Part shown: positions 43,601 through 55,400 of the stretch, in pieces
Layout: every line of letters begins with the position of its first letter
Numbering within the stretch: position 1 is the stretch's first letter
NCBI GenBank assembly: GCA_009741485.1
Contig: CM019236.1
Span: 45,391,890-45,455,889, forward strand
Direction: 5' to 3'
DNA length: 64,000 nt
Source: Malurus cyaneus samueli
Lineage: Eukaryota; Chordata; Aves; Passeriformes; Maluridae
Translations under genes and position numbers: made by a program
The notes under the pieces: generated by a model
The model's database searches: none
The model's input: the letters and a program-made list of their open reading frames with translations, nothing else
Told to the model about the DNA's origin: nothing

Positions 43601-46600
43601 TCTTAAGATTTCTGATAGCACTTGTGCAAGGCATGGGTTTGGAACTTAAGGAAAATACTGCATAGTCAGTCATTGAGAATATATTACCCTCTGGAAGTTT
43701 TTATACATTAGCCTCAGTAAATTTAATATAATCTCCGTAAATCCAGCTATGTCAAAGAGGTTAAATTATGTGATTAAGTGTATGAGGAGATTGATGAAGT
43801 GATGCGTGAAGTAAATACAAAGGTTATGAATAACTTCCTTATTCTGTTCCTGTGGGTGCTTGAGACAAAACAGGATCTCATTGAACCACTCCCTTTAATG
43901 TCATTCCTGTTATTTGAAATTGCTTCCTGGTCCTTGAATCTCTTGAAGAAAAGCTGTTGATTTTCAAGAGATATTTACCAAATGAGGAGTGGCTTTGGAT
44001 ACAAGATCTACCTGTCATAGTTCATTTTTTGCCATCTCCTGAAATAACTTCTATGCCTTTTTAATATAGAATACTCATTGTCTTTATGCACAATGGATCT
44101 AAATAGACTATATTAAACAGTGAATAAACTAAATGAAAGAGATGTTATACATCCTAGGTAGAAGAAATTGAATCCCCATCTCACTGACAATAGAAAAATT
44201 AGACTGAATAAGATGTGATTCTTTTCTGGAACATTAGTTTTCTTTCTCTGGCACTATGTAAATTTAACTGCAACAAGGAAAGAGCTGAAGAAGTTAAAAG
44301 TGTTTGTGCGTGGTTGAAGGCGACAAAGGTAACTATTTTGTTATTTCCCCTGGAGGTGAATGAAGGATTTAAATACTTCTTCCATGTGATAGGTTTGGAA
44401 TTTAATTTTTTTCTTTCTGTAAAGTACTAATTTTTGAAAGGCCACTTAGTGATGTAATATGCATTTTCAGAAAGCCTCTAATAATTTTTGAATTGTCTTC
44501 AATATAGTACACATGTTTTAGATAAAGGTAGAGTATAATAGTCATTTGGATTTCCCTTTTTGGACACTTTTGGGTTTTTTCCTGGTGCTTATTTAATACA
44601 CACATACAAGTTTTCAGTGTGATAAATCTATTCTACTGCCTGTAGTTTTAAACACTCTGTGGTTTAATATTTCTGACCTGCAGGACATGTGTGGCAGGAA
44701 GACTCTGTGTGTGCTTCTAGCACATTTCTTCTTCAACAGGCAGACTCCCATTTGCAGGTAGTCCTTTCTCTGATACTGTAAAAAAAAAAAGAAAAAAAAG
44801 CAAGAATACATGGTACACAAGTTCATCTTTAAGTTAGGGTGGAGCTCCCCTATATTAAGCATCAGAACATACAGTTGGTGTGACCAGCTGTGGTGGGAGA
44901 CCAGAGATTGTCTTGAGACAGTGATCCCAGTCAAAAACCTGCACAAAAATAGTAGAAGTGTGGAAGAAGGGACCATAATTACATTTCACCTGGACAGAAA
45001 TCAGACTAATATTGTGAGGGTGGCAAATGTTATTTCAGGAGCAGTGGGTTTTGGGGGGATATCTATAATATCTACCTATTAATTAGACTTTGGTTTTGCT
45101 GTTTTGAAGGATTGTTTATTTCCAAGTACAGTATTTTCTTATTCCTTGATCCAGCTGAAGTGGAGTGTTAAAACAGTGGTTTCTTTTCCTTGTAGATGGC
45201 TGTGGAATTTCTACATGAACTGGATGTTCCATTTTTCAAAGTAGGATCAGGAGATACAAATAATTTCCCTTATTTGGAAAAGACTGCAAAGAAAGGTAAG
45301 CTTTTTCTTTGAGCCATCCTGCTTAACATCACCATTTCTTAGGAGATCAGTTATTAGGGTTATTAGTTGTTAGAACTTTGCTCCAACTGATTTGGGGAAA
45401 AAATCTGAAGTTTCTTTAAAAGAAACTTGCCTTCAAACATGTGAAAAAAAAGGCTTGCCCAGCATTCTTTCCTAGTCTTACTGAGTTGACTTACTTGAAG
45501 AATTTATTTGGATTTTGGGTAGCTTTCTTGCAGACCTGAGACAAAATTTGTGCATGTTTTCTGATGGCTAGGTCGCCCAATGGTGATTTCCAGTGGGATG
45601 CAGTCAATGAACACAATGCATCAGGTTTACCAGATTGTGAAGCCCATCAATCCAAACTTCTGCTTCCTGCAATGCACCAGCGCATATCCGCTTCAGCCAG
45701 AGGATGTCAATCTCCGTGTTATATCGGTCAGTGAGTAACCCAGAGCTCGCTGTGGATAGGATAGCAGAGAAGGGCTGTGCATTTTCATTGAGAAACACTT
45801 CCAGACCTTGGGCATGCTGGAATTTCCTTCTGAGAAGTTACAAGATGCATCACGTTCCTCTAATTCGCAGTGCAAGCGTTGAAGCGAAAATATCCACTGG
45901 GTTCTTTTTAGCAGAACTCCTCTTTGAGGAATATGATGAAGGGTATTACTGGAGTATTCACAATTCAACAGAGGAAAACATGTAAAAAAATGGTTAACAG
46001 GTTAAGCTTGTGTTTTATACTGCAAGTAAAAAATCATGTAAACTGCTACTGTTAAGAGGTGTTAAGAAGTGAGAATGTAATTCTAAATAGGGAGCTAGAC
46101 CAGAAACTTCTGTATAAAAAGCTTTATGTGCCTATAAGAACAATGTAGAAAATTGATTAGACCTTCATATAGTTTCCTTCACTGGTAATATTATTTGGGT
46201 ACACCCAATAATGATGCAAGAAAGTTTTCCTGAAGTGTCCAGTGTTCAAATGCTCCCTTAAATTTTTGCACACGTAAGATATTATGTTTAATAGAATGCC
46301 ACATGGCTGCATTTACTTGCCTTTAGGATTTGGTGACTGGATGGATTAAAAAATTGCTGCAGATTTTAAATACAATGTTGAAGAAATCTGTTTTGGATAC
46401 AGATGAAGTTTAACCAATCCACTGGGTTCTTGGATCAAAATAGGATACTGTTTCTTGTACTGATAACAGTGTTGAAGACCTTGAATAGTAGAACTGAATT
46501 AAAAGGAGAAACAGAAGTTGTAAAAGAGTGCATGCCTTGTTTTTCTTGCTGGTATTGATAATATTAAATTATTGATAATATCGATAATATTCAAATTTGG

Positions 46601-48324
46601 AATGTGATTGGTAATGCAGTGTGGCTTGTTGAATTTAAAAAGTTGCATTCTCTGCATAACCAGCTGCCTGTTTTATGACACAATATTTTTTCATTGCAGT
46701 TATGTTATCACTGTTAAATTAACTTTGTCTTTGAAACTGCTGCCTTGGTAACACATACCAATTCTGTCATGATTCAAGGCATATCAGTCAGCTTTTCCTG
46801 ATATTCCCATTGGCTACTCGGGGCATGAAACTGGCATAGCCATTTCAGTGGCGGCTGTTGCTATGGGTGCAAAAGTAGTGGAACGCCATGTGACTCTTGA
46901 CAAAACATGGAAAGGAAGTGACCACCAAGCATCTCTGGAGCCCAATGAACTGGCAGAGTTAGTGAAAGCCATCCGTACTGTGGAAAAAGCAATGGGGTCT
47001 CCAATCAAACAACTCTTGCCCTGTGAAATGGCTTGCAATGAAAAGGTAACTTTTGAATTTGGTTCTTACAAACTTGAAGCTCATTTAGACCTGTAGCATA
47101 AATAACTATAATACAAAAAATAGTTTACAAATTGTTTATTGGAATAGTGTTTCTGCCTCTTCACTTACTGAATTTCTTACTGTGTCATGTTGGCAGTTCT
47201 GAGTATAATAGATTTCTATGTTTACCATAAAGTATAAAAACACAGAATCATTTATGTTGGAAAAGACCCATAGATCACTGACTTCAACCACTAACCTATG
47301 CGAAAGCCAGACACTAAAGTACGTCCCTAAGTGTCCTGTCTACACATGTTTTAAAGAACTCCAAGAATCATGACTCAACCATTTCTAGTTCTAGACTGTT
47401 TTAGTGCTTGGTAACCCTTTTGAAGAAGGAATTTTTCCTAATATCCAATCTGATCTTCCCCTGGCACAGCTTGAAGCCATTTGCTCTTACTCTGTCCCTT
47501 GCTGCCTGGGAGAAGAAGCCAATCCCCACCTGACTACAGTCTCCTTTCAGGGAGTTATACAGAGTGATAAGGTCCTCTCCGAGTCTCCTTTTCTTCAGGC
47601 TGAACACCCCCAGCTCCCTCAGCTGCTCCTCATGGGATTTGTGCTCCAGACCCTTCACCAGACTTGTCACCGTTTCTGGATTCACTCCAGTGTCTCAATG
47701 TCCTTCTTGTAGTGAGGGGCCCAAAACTGGTCACAGGACTCAAGGTGCAGCCTCACCAGTGCCAGGTCCTTTTTAATAATAATAGGAGTAATATGTCTCC
47801 ATGATTGTACACAAGCTGCTTTTACGCTAAGCTAAAATAGCAGTCATTCTAATCAGATTCCCTCAATTGTGATTTTGAAAAATTCCAGTGGGCCACTATC
47901 CCATTTCAGAAAACATCTCTTTGTTCCTGGCAGCCTGGTTACAGTGGAAGTTCCATGCTAGCTTAAGCCTTCATTTAGAATAAGTAATGGAGAGGGCAAT
48001 TCTACACAACCTGTTCTCAAGTAACTGCAGAACATTTTTTGTATCTTTTTTTGTTGCATTAAGCCTAGTAATGTGTCTAACTTAAATATTGGGTTTTTTT
48101 TTCCTCCCCTGTAGCTGGGAAAGTCGGTAGTGGCAAAAGTGGCAATTCCTGAAGGTGCAGTATTGACACTTGACATGCTGACGGTGAAGGTGGGAGAGCC
48201 AAAGGGATTTCCCCCAGAATCCATCTTTGATCTGGTGGGCCAGAAGGTTAAAACAAGTATTGAAGAAGATGAAACCATCACTGAGCAAGTAATGGAAAAT
48301 CACGTAAAAAAAGTGAAGTGCTAA
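40522..48324 (+). CDS. NANS: NANS, sialic acid 9-phosphate synthase, complete (6 exons)
   Basis: Cytosolic enzyme condensing ManNAc-6-phosphate with phosphoenolpyruvate to Neu5Ac-9-phosphate. Exons 40522-40653, 41947-42162, 45196-45295, 45572-45726, 46779-47045 and 48115-48324 join to exactly 359 residues plus TAA, the same length as human. The start MAREFELCPGRR sits in a Kozak context (CGCCATGG) and aligns with human MPLELELCPGR. An in-frame ATG at 40402 is open through to it but lies in the promoter. The NeuB-type TIM barrel shows FIIAEIGQNHQGD, KVGSGDTNNFPYLEKTA, ISSGMQSM and the Mn-binding region IGYSGHETG...ERHVTLDKTWKGSDH. The C-terminal antifreeze-like (SAF) domain is in exon 6 (LGKSVVAKVAIPEGA...). 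It supplies the step after GNE in the same pathway and is convergent with TRIM14. Confidence 0.98.
40780..41168 (+). repeat. CR1 LINE fragment in NANS intron 1
   Basis: Plus-oriented CR1 3' region: GAGGAGCGGCTGAGGGGTCT, GATTGTTTAGCCTGGAGAAA, GACATCAGGAAGAATTTCTT, CTAGGGAGGTGGTGGAGTGG and TGGCACTTGGTCACCTC are all present. It ends near GATTCTGTGATCTTGTG. It is one of the least diverged CR1 copies in the window. Confidence 0.95.
41452..41577 (+). repeat. CR1 LINE remnant in NANS intron 1
   Basis: TTCCTGGAGATGTTCAAGAC, then TGGACTGGATGATATTAGAA, then GTTTCTTCCAGCCTTGATGA: diverged CR1 3' end in plus orientation. Confidence 0.75.
41947..42162 (+). CDS. NANS: NANS exon 2
   Basis: Acceptor TTGCAG, 216 nt (72 codons), donor GTATGT, phase 0 at both ends. 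It encodes DCGADCAKFQKSELEYKF, KALERPYTSKHSWGKTYGEH and ends FFTASGMDE, part of the TIM-barrel active site. Confidence 0.98.
42163..45195 (+). other. NANS intron 2
   Basis: About 3 kb without recognisable exons or repeats. Short A/T-rich tracts, including an A-rich run at about 44780-44800. The short open frames are without similarity. Confidence 0.6.
45196..45295 (+). CDS. NANS: NANS exon 3
   Basis: Acceptor TTGTAG, 100 nt, donor GTAAGC, phase 0 in and phase 1 out. It encodes MAVEFLHELDVPFFKVGSGD followed by TNNFPYLEKTAKK. Confidence 0.97.
45572..45726 (+). CDS. NANS: NANS exon 4
   Basis: Acceptor GCTAG, 155 nt, donor GTCAGT, phase 1 in and phase 0 out. It encodes RPMVISSGMQSMNTMHQVYQ, continues through NPNFCFLQCTSAYPLQPED and ends VNLRVIS. 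The stronger-looking GTGAGT four bases downstream would shift the frame. Confidence 0.95.
46779..47045 (+). CDS. NANS: NANS exon 5
   Basis: Acceptor TTCAAG, 267 nt (89 codons), donor GTAACT. It encodes AYQSAFPDIPIGYSGHETG, AVAMGAKVVERHVTLDKTWK, GSDHQASLEPNELAELVKAI and ends LPCEMACNEK. The two His residues in SGHE and ERH correspond to Mn ligands in the NeuB family. Confidence 0.98.
47239..47765 (-). repeat. CR1 LINE fragment in NANS intron 5
   Basis: Reverse-oriented CR1: ACAGAATCATTTATGTTGGA, AAAGACCCATAGATCACTGA, TTTTCCTAATATCCAATCTG, CTTCAGGCTGAACACCCCCA, CTCCAGTGTCTCAATGTCCT. It contributes the roughly 100-codon frames seen here on both strands. Confidence 0.95.
48115..48324 (+). CDS. 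NANS: NANS terminal exon (antifreeze-like/SAF domain)
   Basis: Acceptor CTGTAG after a pyrimidine tract, 210 nt, ends TAA. It encodes LGKSVVAKVAIPEGAVLTLD, MLTVKVGEPKGFPPESIFDL, then VGQKVKTSIEEDETI and a basic tail KKVKC. The C-terminal SAF domain contributes to substrate binding in the enzyme dimer. Confidence 0.97.
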   Translation: MGKSVVAKVAIPEGAVLTLDMLTVKVGEPKGFPPESIFDLVGQKVKTSIEEDETITEQVMENHVKKVKC

Positions 48325-50124
48325 ACCAAAGCACTCCATTCCATATTTCACAATGTACTACCACACAATGTGTTTAAGTATAGCAACATGGTAGATTAAA
48401 AGAAAGGGGTGTGATTATGAGGATGCAAACAGATTAGAATTTTCAGGTTTTCATTAGCAGGACATTTCAGAAGCATGGGGATATAAATTATGAAGATTTT
48501 ATTAGAAACTGTATAGCATTGTAACTAGGAAATAATCATGGTCCTCTTCTCCATTCCACTTAACCTAGATTGATTTGGAGTTTGCCAAATGTAAGACCAC
48601 AGTCTGCTGCTTTCCAGCTTCCCTTTTCTGTTAAGAATGCAGTAAATCACAAGAATTTTGTCTCCACTTTGAATTATTCTAGCCCTGTACCTTTGGATAT
48701 TCCTTTCTTTTCTGCCATTTGCCTCAGCCCTGTGATAGCAGGACTCATGCTGGAGTTGAAGACAGATAAGTGAATGTTTACATACTCTGAACAGAAAACT
48801 ACACATGCAACCTGGAAGGAATTTTCTCAAGATAAAAGCCTTAAAAGTGTCATGATAAAGCAGTGGGTTGCAGGAGTCTGCATTCTGTAGAAAAATGGGC
48901 TTCTTGAGAAAGCTGTGTTCTCAAGAGACAGTACCAGGAAAGGAGGCATACTTTAGAAAGGTCCCATTTAAGGGACAGGAGAGCCTTTTGTGAACTGAAA
49001 GGCAAAAGGGCAGGTCAGAGAGATTGAGCAGAGAAGAAGAGAAGATGGATGAGTGGAAATAAATTCATGCTTCAGAAATTGTGAAAAGCGTATACTGTGA
49101 GTTGAGTGAAGTGTGAAATATTAAGACAATTCTGCAGAGCATTTGGATACCTCTGCTTTGACCTGGGGGGCATTTTCTCAGGTTAGAAGCCAAATGGTGG
49201 TGAAGCTTGAGCAGCCTTTTTTTCTATACTAAGAAGCAAATTCTCTACATTGGGCTTTTCCTCTCAACACTGGGATGTGAGATGCCTGAGGCTGACTGCC
49301 TGACTACATCACACTGTTACAGTTCAGTGTGATGGCCAGTGCACCTCTACTCTTGCATTCCAGCTTCTCACTTTTCAAGTAAGAGATGCAATCCCACTTC
49401 TATCACCTGCAGCTTTTCCATTTGACCAGAAGGGAGCATAGCATCAGCAGCTGCACATCAGTCATTCTTCAATTACCTTTCTTAGCACAGTACTGCTTGG
49501 TACAATTCATCATCAGTTTGTTTTTTTTTCTGTGGTGGAATCATTTACAAGTTAAGATGGTTACTTGGAACTTGCTACTTTTTGGTCATGAGTTGGTGAA
49601 GCATCTTGAAGTCCGTGGTGTGTGGAATTTTGTACCTGTAAGCGTTTTACTTTCAAAGTGTTTACCCTTGTGCAATTCTGAGGAAACTGTGTTAATATCT
49701 TAAATTGGGGATGCAGAGGTTGAGTCACATGCTTGACCATATATGAATTGTGACTGATGCAGTAGGCTTGCCTTACATTAAAAATCTACTCAATTATTAC
49801 AAGTTTTTCTCTTTTTTTTTTTTTTTTAATTTTAAATTTGAAAAATAAATTTAGTTTATAAAACAAGCTCTTGTTTCTGCATTTCAGCTATGGTTAGCCT
49901 TGGCTTTGCCAACACTGGTTATGATTCCAGGGCCTTTAGTATTTTAACTCAAGTAGCAGTGGTTTTTTCACTCTAGCAGGGCTGGTCCTAGATGCTCTAT
50001 TCCAGGAATTTTCAGGACTTCAATTACTGTATTTGGGGGGTGGGGGAGAAATATCCATACACAGAAACTTGCAAGCTGTGTCTCCCAGGTTTATGTGAAC
50101 ACTGCAGATTGATCACAAAGATAA
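48325..50124 (+). other. NANS 3' UTR and downstream spacer
   Basis: No gene. AATAAA candidates occur at 49058-49063 and 49844-49849. A poly-T tract lies at about 49811-49827. The true transcript end cannot be set from sequence. Confidence 0.45.
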
Positions 50125-51175
50125 ATGGGGCACAAATGCACCTCCCACCCCCACACCACCACCCACCCCACCCCCACCACATCCAACCTCTCGCCCCACC
50201 CCATCCAAAAACCCCCACTGACCCCCACCCTACCCCCCCCCCCCCCCCAACCCACACCCCCCACCTCACCCCACACCCCACCACCACCCCCAGCCCCACT
50301 CCCCACCAACCCCAGACCCCTACACTCCTCCCTCCCCCCCACCCCTCCCACCCAGACACCCCCACAAATCTCCCCACCCCCACCCACCCACCCACCCTCT
50401 CCCCCCACCCGCCCCTCCTACCCCACTGCACCACCCACATTAGCCTCACACCTCCCCCCACTAAACTACCCACCAACACCCCACAATTGAAACACCCCCC
50501 CCCACCTGCTCCCTAACCGCCCCAAGAAACACCCTCGAGAAAATCACCCCCCGCCCGCCCCGCCACCACAACTAAACCACCCGCCCCCCCACTACCCCCA
50601 CCCCCCCAAACCCCCCACCATCACTCCTCCCGCTGACGCCACCCGCCAACACCTCCCCAACGCAACCACCGCCCCCCCAGACCCCTACCGCTCACCCCCC
50701 CCCGCCCTACCACACCACACTCAACACCCCACATCTCCACAATACCCTCTTGTGGATCCACCACCCCTCCCTACCACCCCCCACACCACTCTCCTACCAC
50801 CACCCCACCCCACCCCTCCTCTCCACACCCCCCACCTTCTTGCCTCCCACCCCACCCACCACCCATCCGCTACCCACACCCACAAAACTCCCACCAGACC
50901 CGCCCTCCAACCCCCCACTCCTCTTCCAAACCCCATCCGCCAGACTATAGCATTCTCCGCCTACCCACTAAATAGCCTACCACCGCCCCCATCTCTCCCT
51001 TCACCCCCACCGCCTTCTACCCCCCCCCCAATAGCCCCCACACCCCACACCCCCACCTCCGCCCCTCCACCCCCCACCGACCGCGCTCGATCCCTACCCT
51101 CTACACCTCCCTCTCTATCCGCGCGGTAATCCCCCCCCCCCACCCCCCGCACCCCACCCACCCACACCAAATGAA
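50125..51175. repeat. C/A-only low-complexity block (~1.05 kb)
   Basis: The plus strand is almost entirely C and A with homopolymer C runs (for example about 50226-50248) and CCCCACC/CCCACCA motifs; G and T are rare. Without T-containing stop codons the plus strand has long proline/histidine/threonine frames, and the minus strand has Gly/Val/Trp frames. These are composition artefacts. The block lies between the convergent NANS and TRIM14 ends. It may be a real C-rich simple repeat or an unpolished consensus. Confidence 0.9.
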
Positions 51176-51240
51176 GAACCCCAACATCCCCACCCTCACC
51201 CCACCCCCAGGCACACCACCAAAGCCACTGGCTCAGTGTT

Positions 51241-51246
51241 TTTATT
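51241..51246 (-). terminator. Candidate TRIM14 poly(A) signal
   Basis: Minus strand AATAAA, followed within about 40 bases by a G/T-rich stretch (GGTGGTGTGCC) resembling a cleavage-stimulation element. That gives a 3' UTR of about 0.7 kb. Alternative minus-strand AATAAA hexamers are at 51498-51503 and 51926-51931. Confidence 0.35.
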
Positions 51247-51943
51247 GCACCTGTGAGCCATCCAGACATTTCTGATCTATTAGGAGTTGTACACAGCTGT
51301 TTCTCATGCTTCTCAGTGGGAAGAATAGGGCCACCCAGAAGTCAAAATAAGAGTTTGTGTTTACATGTAAGACCAGCTAATGGCTATTAAATGTGACTAC
51401 AGTAGCTGCTACTTCAGAAGGGACCTTTCCAGCAGTCAGTGCCAGTCTTTGATTTTTCCAAGATGACACTAAAATATGAGCTAATTCACTTAGTGCATTT
51501 ATTATTCAAATCTGACTTTGTCAGTGGCAATGATATGCAATAGATTATCTTGAAGCTTGAATAAAACTAAACCTGTTGCCATGCACAATTTCAGGCTCAT
51601 GAGGGGAGGGAGTTCATTAAGTTGTTTTGTTTTTTTGAAGTCAATATCCAGGTTCCAGTCTGAGTTGTATTATTTTTCTTTCAACCAGACTTCTTCCATT
51701 TTGCAAGTTGAAAAACATTACACACAGCACTTCAGGTGGTACATCAAGACCATTTATAAAAATCAGATCACCTTCCCCCATAGAAAAATACAAGTACATT
51801 AAAAATTACCGTTGCTTTTCTTGAACTTACGTTACCTTCTAAAAGGATCATAATTACAACTTTCATAGAGCAGAGATGAATTAATGTAGATAGTTGCTGA
51901 AGTGGCATTCATAGAAATAGTAGGCTTTATTTTGCTCTGTTTC
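51247..51943 (-). other. Probable TRIM14 3' untranslated region
   Basis: Sequence of ordinary composition between the TRIM14 stop and the C/A-rich block. No coding similarity seen. Contains two further minus-strand AATAAA hexamers. Confidence 0.4.
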
Positions 51944-52479
51944 TTATGTTAGTTTGCATGTTCTAATGGACCCTTCCCAGAGTCTCAAGGCGGGATAAAC
52001 TGGTTCTGTGAACTTGCAGCGGAAGGTGTGCAAATGAGCCATGCCATCACTGACATTGTAGAATGAAAGAATTCCTGCTTCATAATCTAGAAAAATGCCA
52101 ATGCAATCGGGATCATCTTCTACAAGGATGGGGATTCTCTCTCCCTTGTGAAACGCCCAGTATTCAAGATCAAACTTCTTTAGACACCAAGATGCTCTAT
52201 TCCAGCCCAGCCGACAGGCTTCAGAGTCTCCTTTCCTCCCAATGGAAGGGTAGGCTGCACCAATCCACCATCCTGCTCCAGCACGAACCAGGTCAAGTTC
52301 CCAGTAATGGCTCCCAGAAAGGAATGCGTCTCTGCTTAGTACTTGCCATAAGGTATCGAATCTCTGGGGACCACAGGGGTAGAATATCCTCCTCCAGCTA
52401 CAGCTTACTTCGAGACGGTCATCAGACAATTTCAGTCTTGGGTGAATGCTGTCGTATTCCCAGGATGGTGATCTTGCAT
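51944..52479 (-). CDS. TRIM14: TRIM14 terminal exon (PRY-SPRY domain)
   Basis: Minus strand: acceptor CTGCAG, 536 nt, TAA stop. It starts ARSPSWEYDSIHPRLKLSDD and ends ALRLWEGSIRTCKLT. The open frame continues upstream of the acceptor for about 55 codons, but that part is intronic and has no similarity. The SPRY domain is the part that binds partner proteins and nucleocapsids in mammals. Confidence 0.96.
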
Positions 52480-55400
52480 CTGCAGTCAAAGCCATAAATG
52501 TGCTTACTACATTTATCGTGACCCTTGGAAAAGTCCAAGTTACAAAACACCTGCAAAGGAGCCCACAGCTGGCAGCATCTTGGGACATAGTCAGAAAGTC
52601 CAGTCCCAGGAACACGGGCTGGAAAAGGCATGCCAAGGGGATCACAGCAGGCTATTAACATTGCTGCCTCCATACCTTTGTAACATGGGCCAACCACAGT
52701 GATACTGCAGCACCAAAGTTGCTTTAGGGTTAAGGGTCAGCCTGAAAGCACACAGGTCCAAGGACACTGAGTCCGGAAAAGGCATTCCAGTCAGCAAGGC
52801 AGGGCCCCAACATTGCTGACTCTGCACTGTTCCAGTCACCCACTGTGATGGAGATGCCAGTTGCAGCACCAACTTCATGTTAGGTAGGGATGGAGTTCAG
52901 CTAGCCACAGAGCCTACAGCTCCAGGGACATGGGGCTGGAAAATTTATGGCAGGTCCATGAAGCAGCACAGCTGCCTCCACACCTTTCTAATCTAGGTCA
53001 CCAAGCCTCATCAGCCACAGAACCAAGCTGCCATTTGGGTTAAGATTAGACTCACAGAGCCACAGAGCCTACAGCTCCGGAGACACTGGGGCTGCAAAAG
53101 GCATGCCAAGAGAATCACAGCAGGGCATCAACACTGATGCCTCCTCACCTTTATAATCTGGGTCACTCATGGTGACGGGATATGGAGAAGCCATACCCAG
53201 AGCAGTTACAGTCACGGGGTCTCTTCAGCCTGGAGGAGACTGAGGGGAAACCTCATTGCAGTCTGCAAATTCCTTGTGAGGGGAAGAAGAGGGACAAGCA
53301 CTGATCTCTATGATGACCAGTGACAGGACCTGAGGGAATGGCCTGAAGTTCTGTCAGGTGACGTTTAGGTTAGATATTAGGAAAAGGTTCTCAGAGGGTG
53401 TCTGGGTGCTGGAACAGCTTCCCCAGGGAAGTGTTCAGAGTTCAAGAAGCATTTGGACAACACGCTCAGACCCATAGTCCTGAGCAGGTCCAGGAGTTGA
53501 ACCCTAGTGATTTTTGTGGGCCCATGCCAACTCAGGAGGTTCTAGGACTCTGGTATAATCATACTTACGTTTTAAGAAAAGCAACCGATCAATAGGAGTC
53601 ATGGTTTTCAGCACTGTTCCGGGCTCCTTCTTCGCAGTGGCGTTAAGGCTACTGAAAACATCTGGACAGAGATGCAGACAGTTTAGGGAGCCTGCCAGTT
53701 TTTCAACTATTATTCTCCAGTTTCATGGACAAACTATGTTACGTTTTCTGCAGAAAGGCTACTCACTCTGTATGCTTTCAACATTGTGCACTTTGATAGC
53801 ACGGAGATGCTGGACTAGTGTTGCCAAAGAACTGCACAAATGAGCACAACACAAGGAATCACAGTCTATTCCTTAAAAAATAGCACCTATCAGATGAAAA
53901 CAGGCAGGTGAAGATAGCTGCAACTTCTTGTTGCACAGCTCTTCCAAGATGCTGTCTAGAAATCCTTCACACATCCTGCAGTGGCCTTTCAGAGCAGGTC
54001 TAACCTGATCTGCCCCAGCAACCTCCTATTCTTTTCTTGCTGGCAGTTCTCAGATAAAGGATTATTAAAAAGCAGCTGGGTGAAATATGATAGCCAGTGT
54101 TGTCTGCTCACTCAAAGAGCAGCAGGGTTTCACCATGATTATTTAGTTTTGTGGCTCTGTGTCCCATTAGAAAAGTCCTTGCCTTAATCATGCCAAAGGT
54201 CATTTAAGGATGAAATACCAGAACAAAGACAAAAGGATTTCTACATAGAATATGTTAGCTCACCTTTACAGTATCAGAAATCATCAATTTTTTTCAGACT
54301 GAGGCAGATCATTGAGTACATCAATTAGAAAAAGCTTCCAAATTTTAGAGGTACCCTAGTGCCAGAGCACTTACACCCAATATAACTGAGAGGACACATT
54401 GTGTAGTTGTGATGGACTACAATAAATTGTTCTAAAATACCTGATAGATGGAGGAAGCAGCACACAAACCAAAGGTTGTTTTTCAGAGTTGGAAGAGAAA
54501 CCTCTTACATTCTTAAATCACCACTGCTATCACAGCATGACACCTATGCTGCCAGAAAACAGCAGCCCTGCCTGAAACACTGTTGTTTCTCCAGCTGATT
54601 TGCTAAAAAGTCCTGTTCTTACTTACAAAGCACACTTTATTTGCAAAGAGAGCAGAAGAAAGGAAAATTCAGAGCACTCTCACAGGTACCTTCTTTAAGC
54701 CGGGCTTCCAGTGGTTTCTCTAGAATGGGCTGAAGAACTCTGATGAAATGTTTATAATGGTTGAGCAGGTGTTCAAATGAAAGAGGTATCGGATGCCACT
54801 CTTCTAACACATGCCTGGATTCCTTAATTTCTTTCTCGATTTCTGTGTACTTCTGAGGGAGGAAAGCCAAATGCTACAATTAGCAGACAGTGACATGAAA
54901 GGACTCTTCCCTCCCAGCTGCCATATGCCACAGAGCAAGGACAGCTCCATCAGCAGATAAACAGGCAAGCTTGACTGCGTTCAGCCTGTCTTTTAGGTCA
55001 TTAACAGGTCCATTACCTCCTCCTGACTGTGGAGCCAGTGGCCACCCTAGAGCCATGATTAAAAGAGATCCCTACAGGATAGAAATGAGTTTAGCCTGGC
55101 CAGGACCCTTTGTGGGAAATGCCATCAGTGGCAAATTCAAACTACTAAGTTTTAAAAGCGATCTGAAGAATAAAATCCAACATCTCCTACAAGAAGATCT
55201 CCATAAAATCATGAAGAGCAGCTCCTATGTGGAGGTGTGCTGCTAGTGCACACAGCAGAATGCCAGAGCCACTTCACAGCAAGGGAAACTCCCACCTCTG
55301 CCACATTGCAAGGATGCAAAAATGCACCAGAGGCACCATCCTATGATGTATGGCATCCTTTGGTTTGTGTCATGGCATAAGTACACAACAACACACTCTT

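Noticed and set aside
49992..50516. 174-codon proline-rich plus-strand frame and antisense Gly/Val/Trp frames
   Set aside because: Translation of a C/A-only low-complexity block that has almost no bases able to form stop codons.
52642..52878. 78-codon minus-strand frame in the 158-bp repeat
   Set aside because: The repeat units carry no consistent frame between copies (period not a multiple of three) and no domain.
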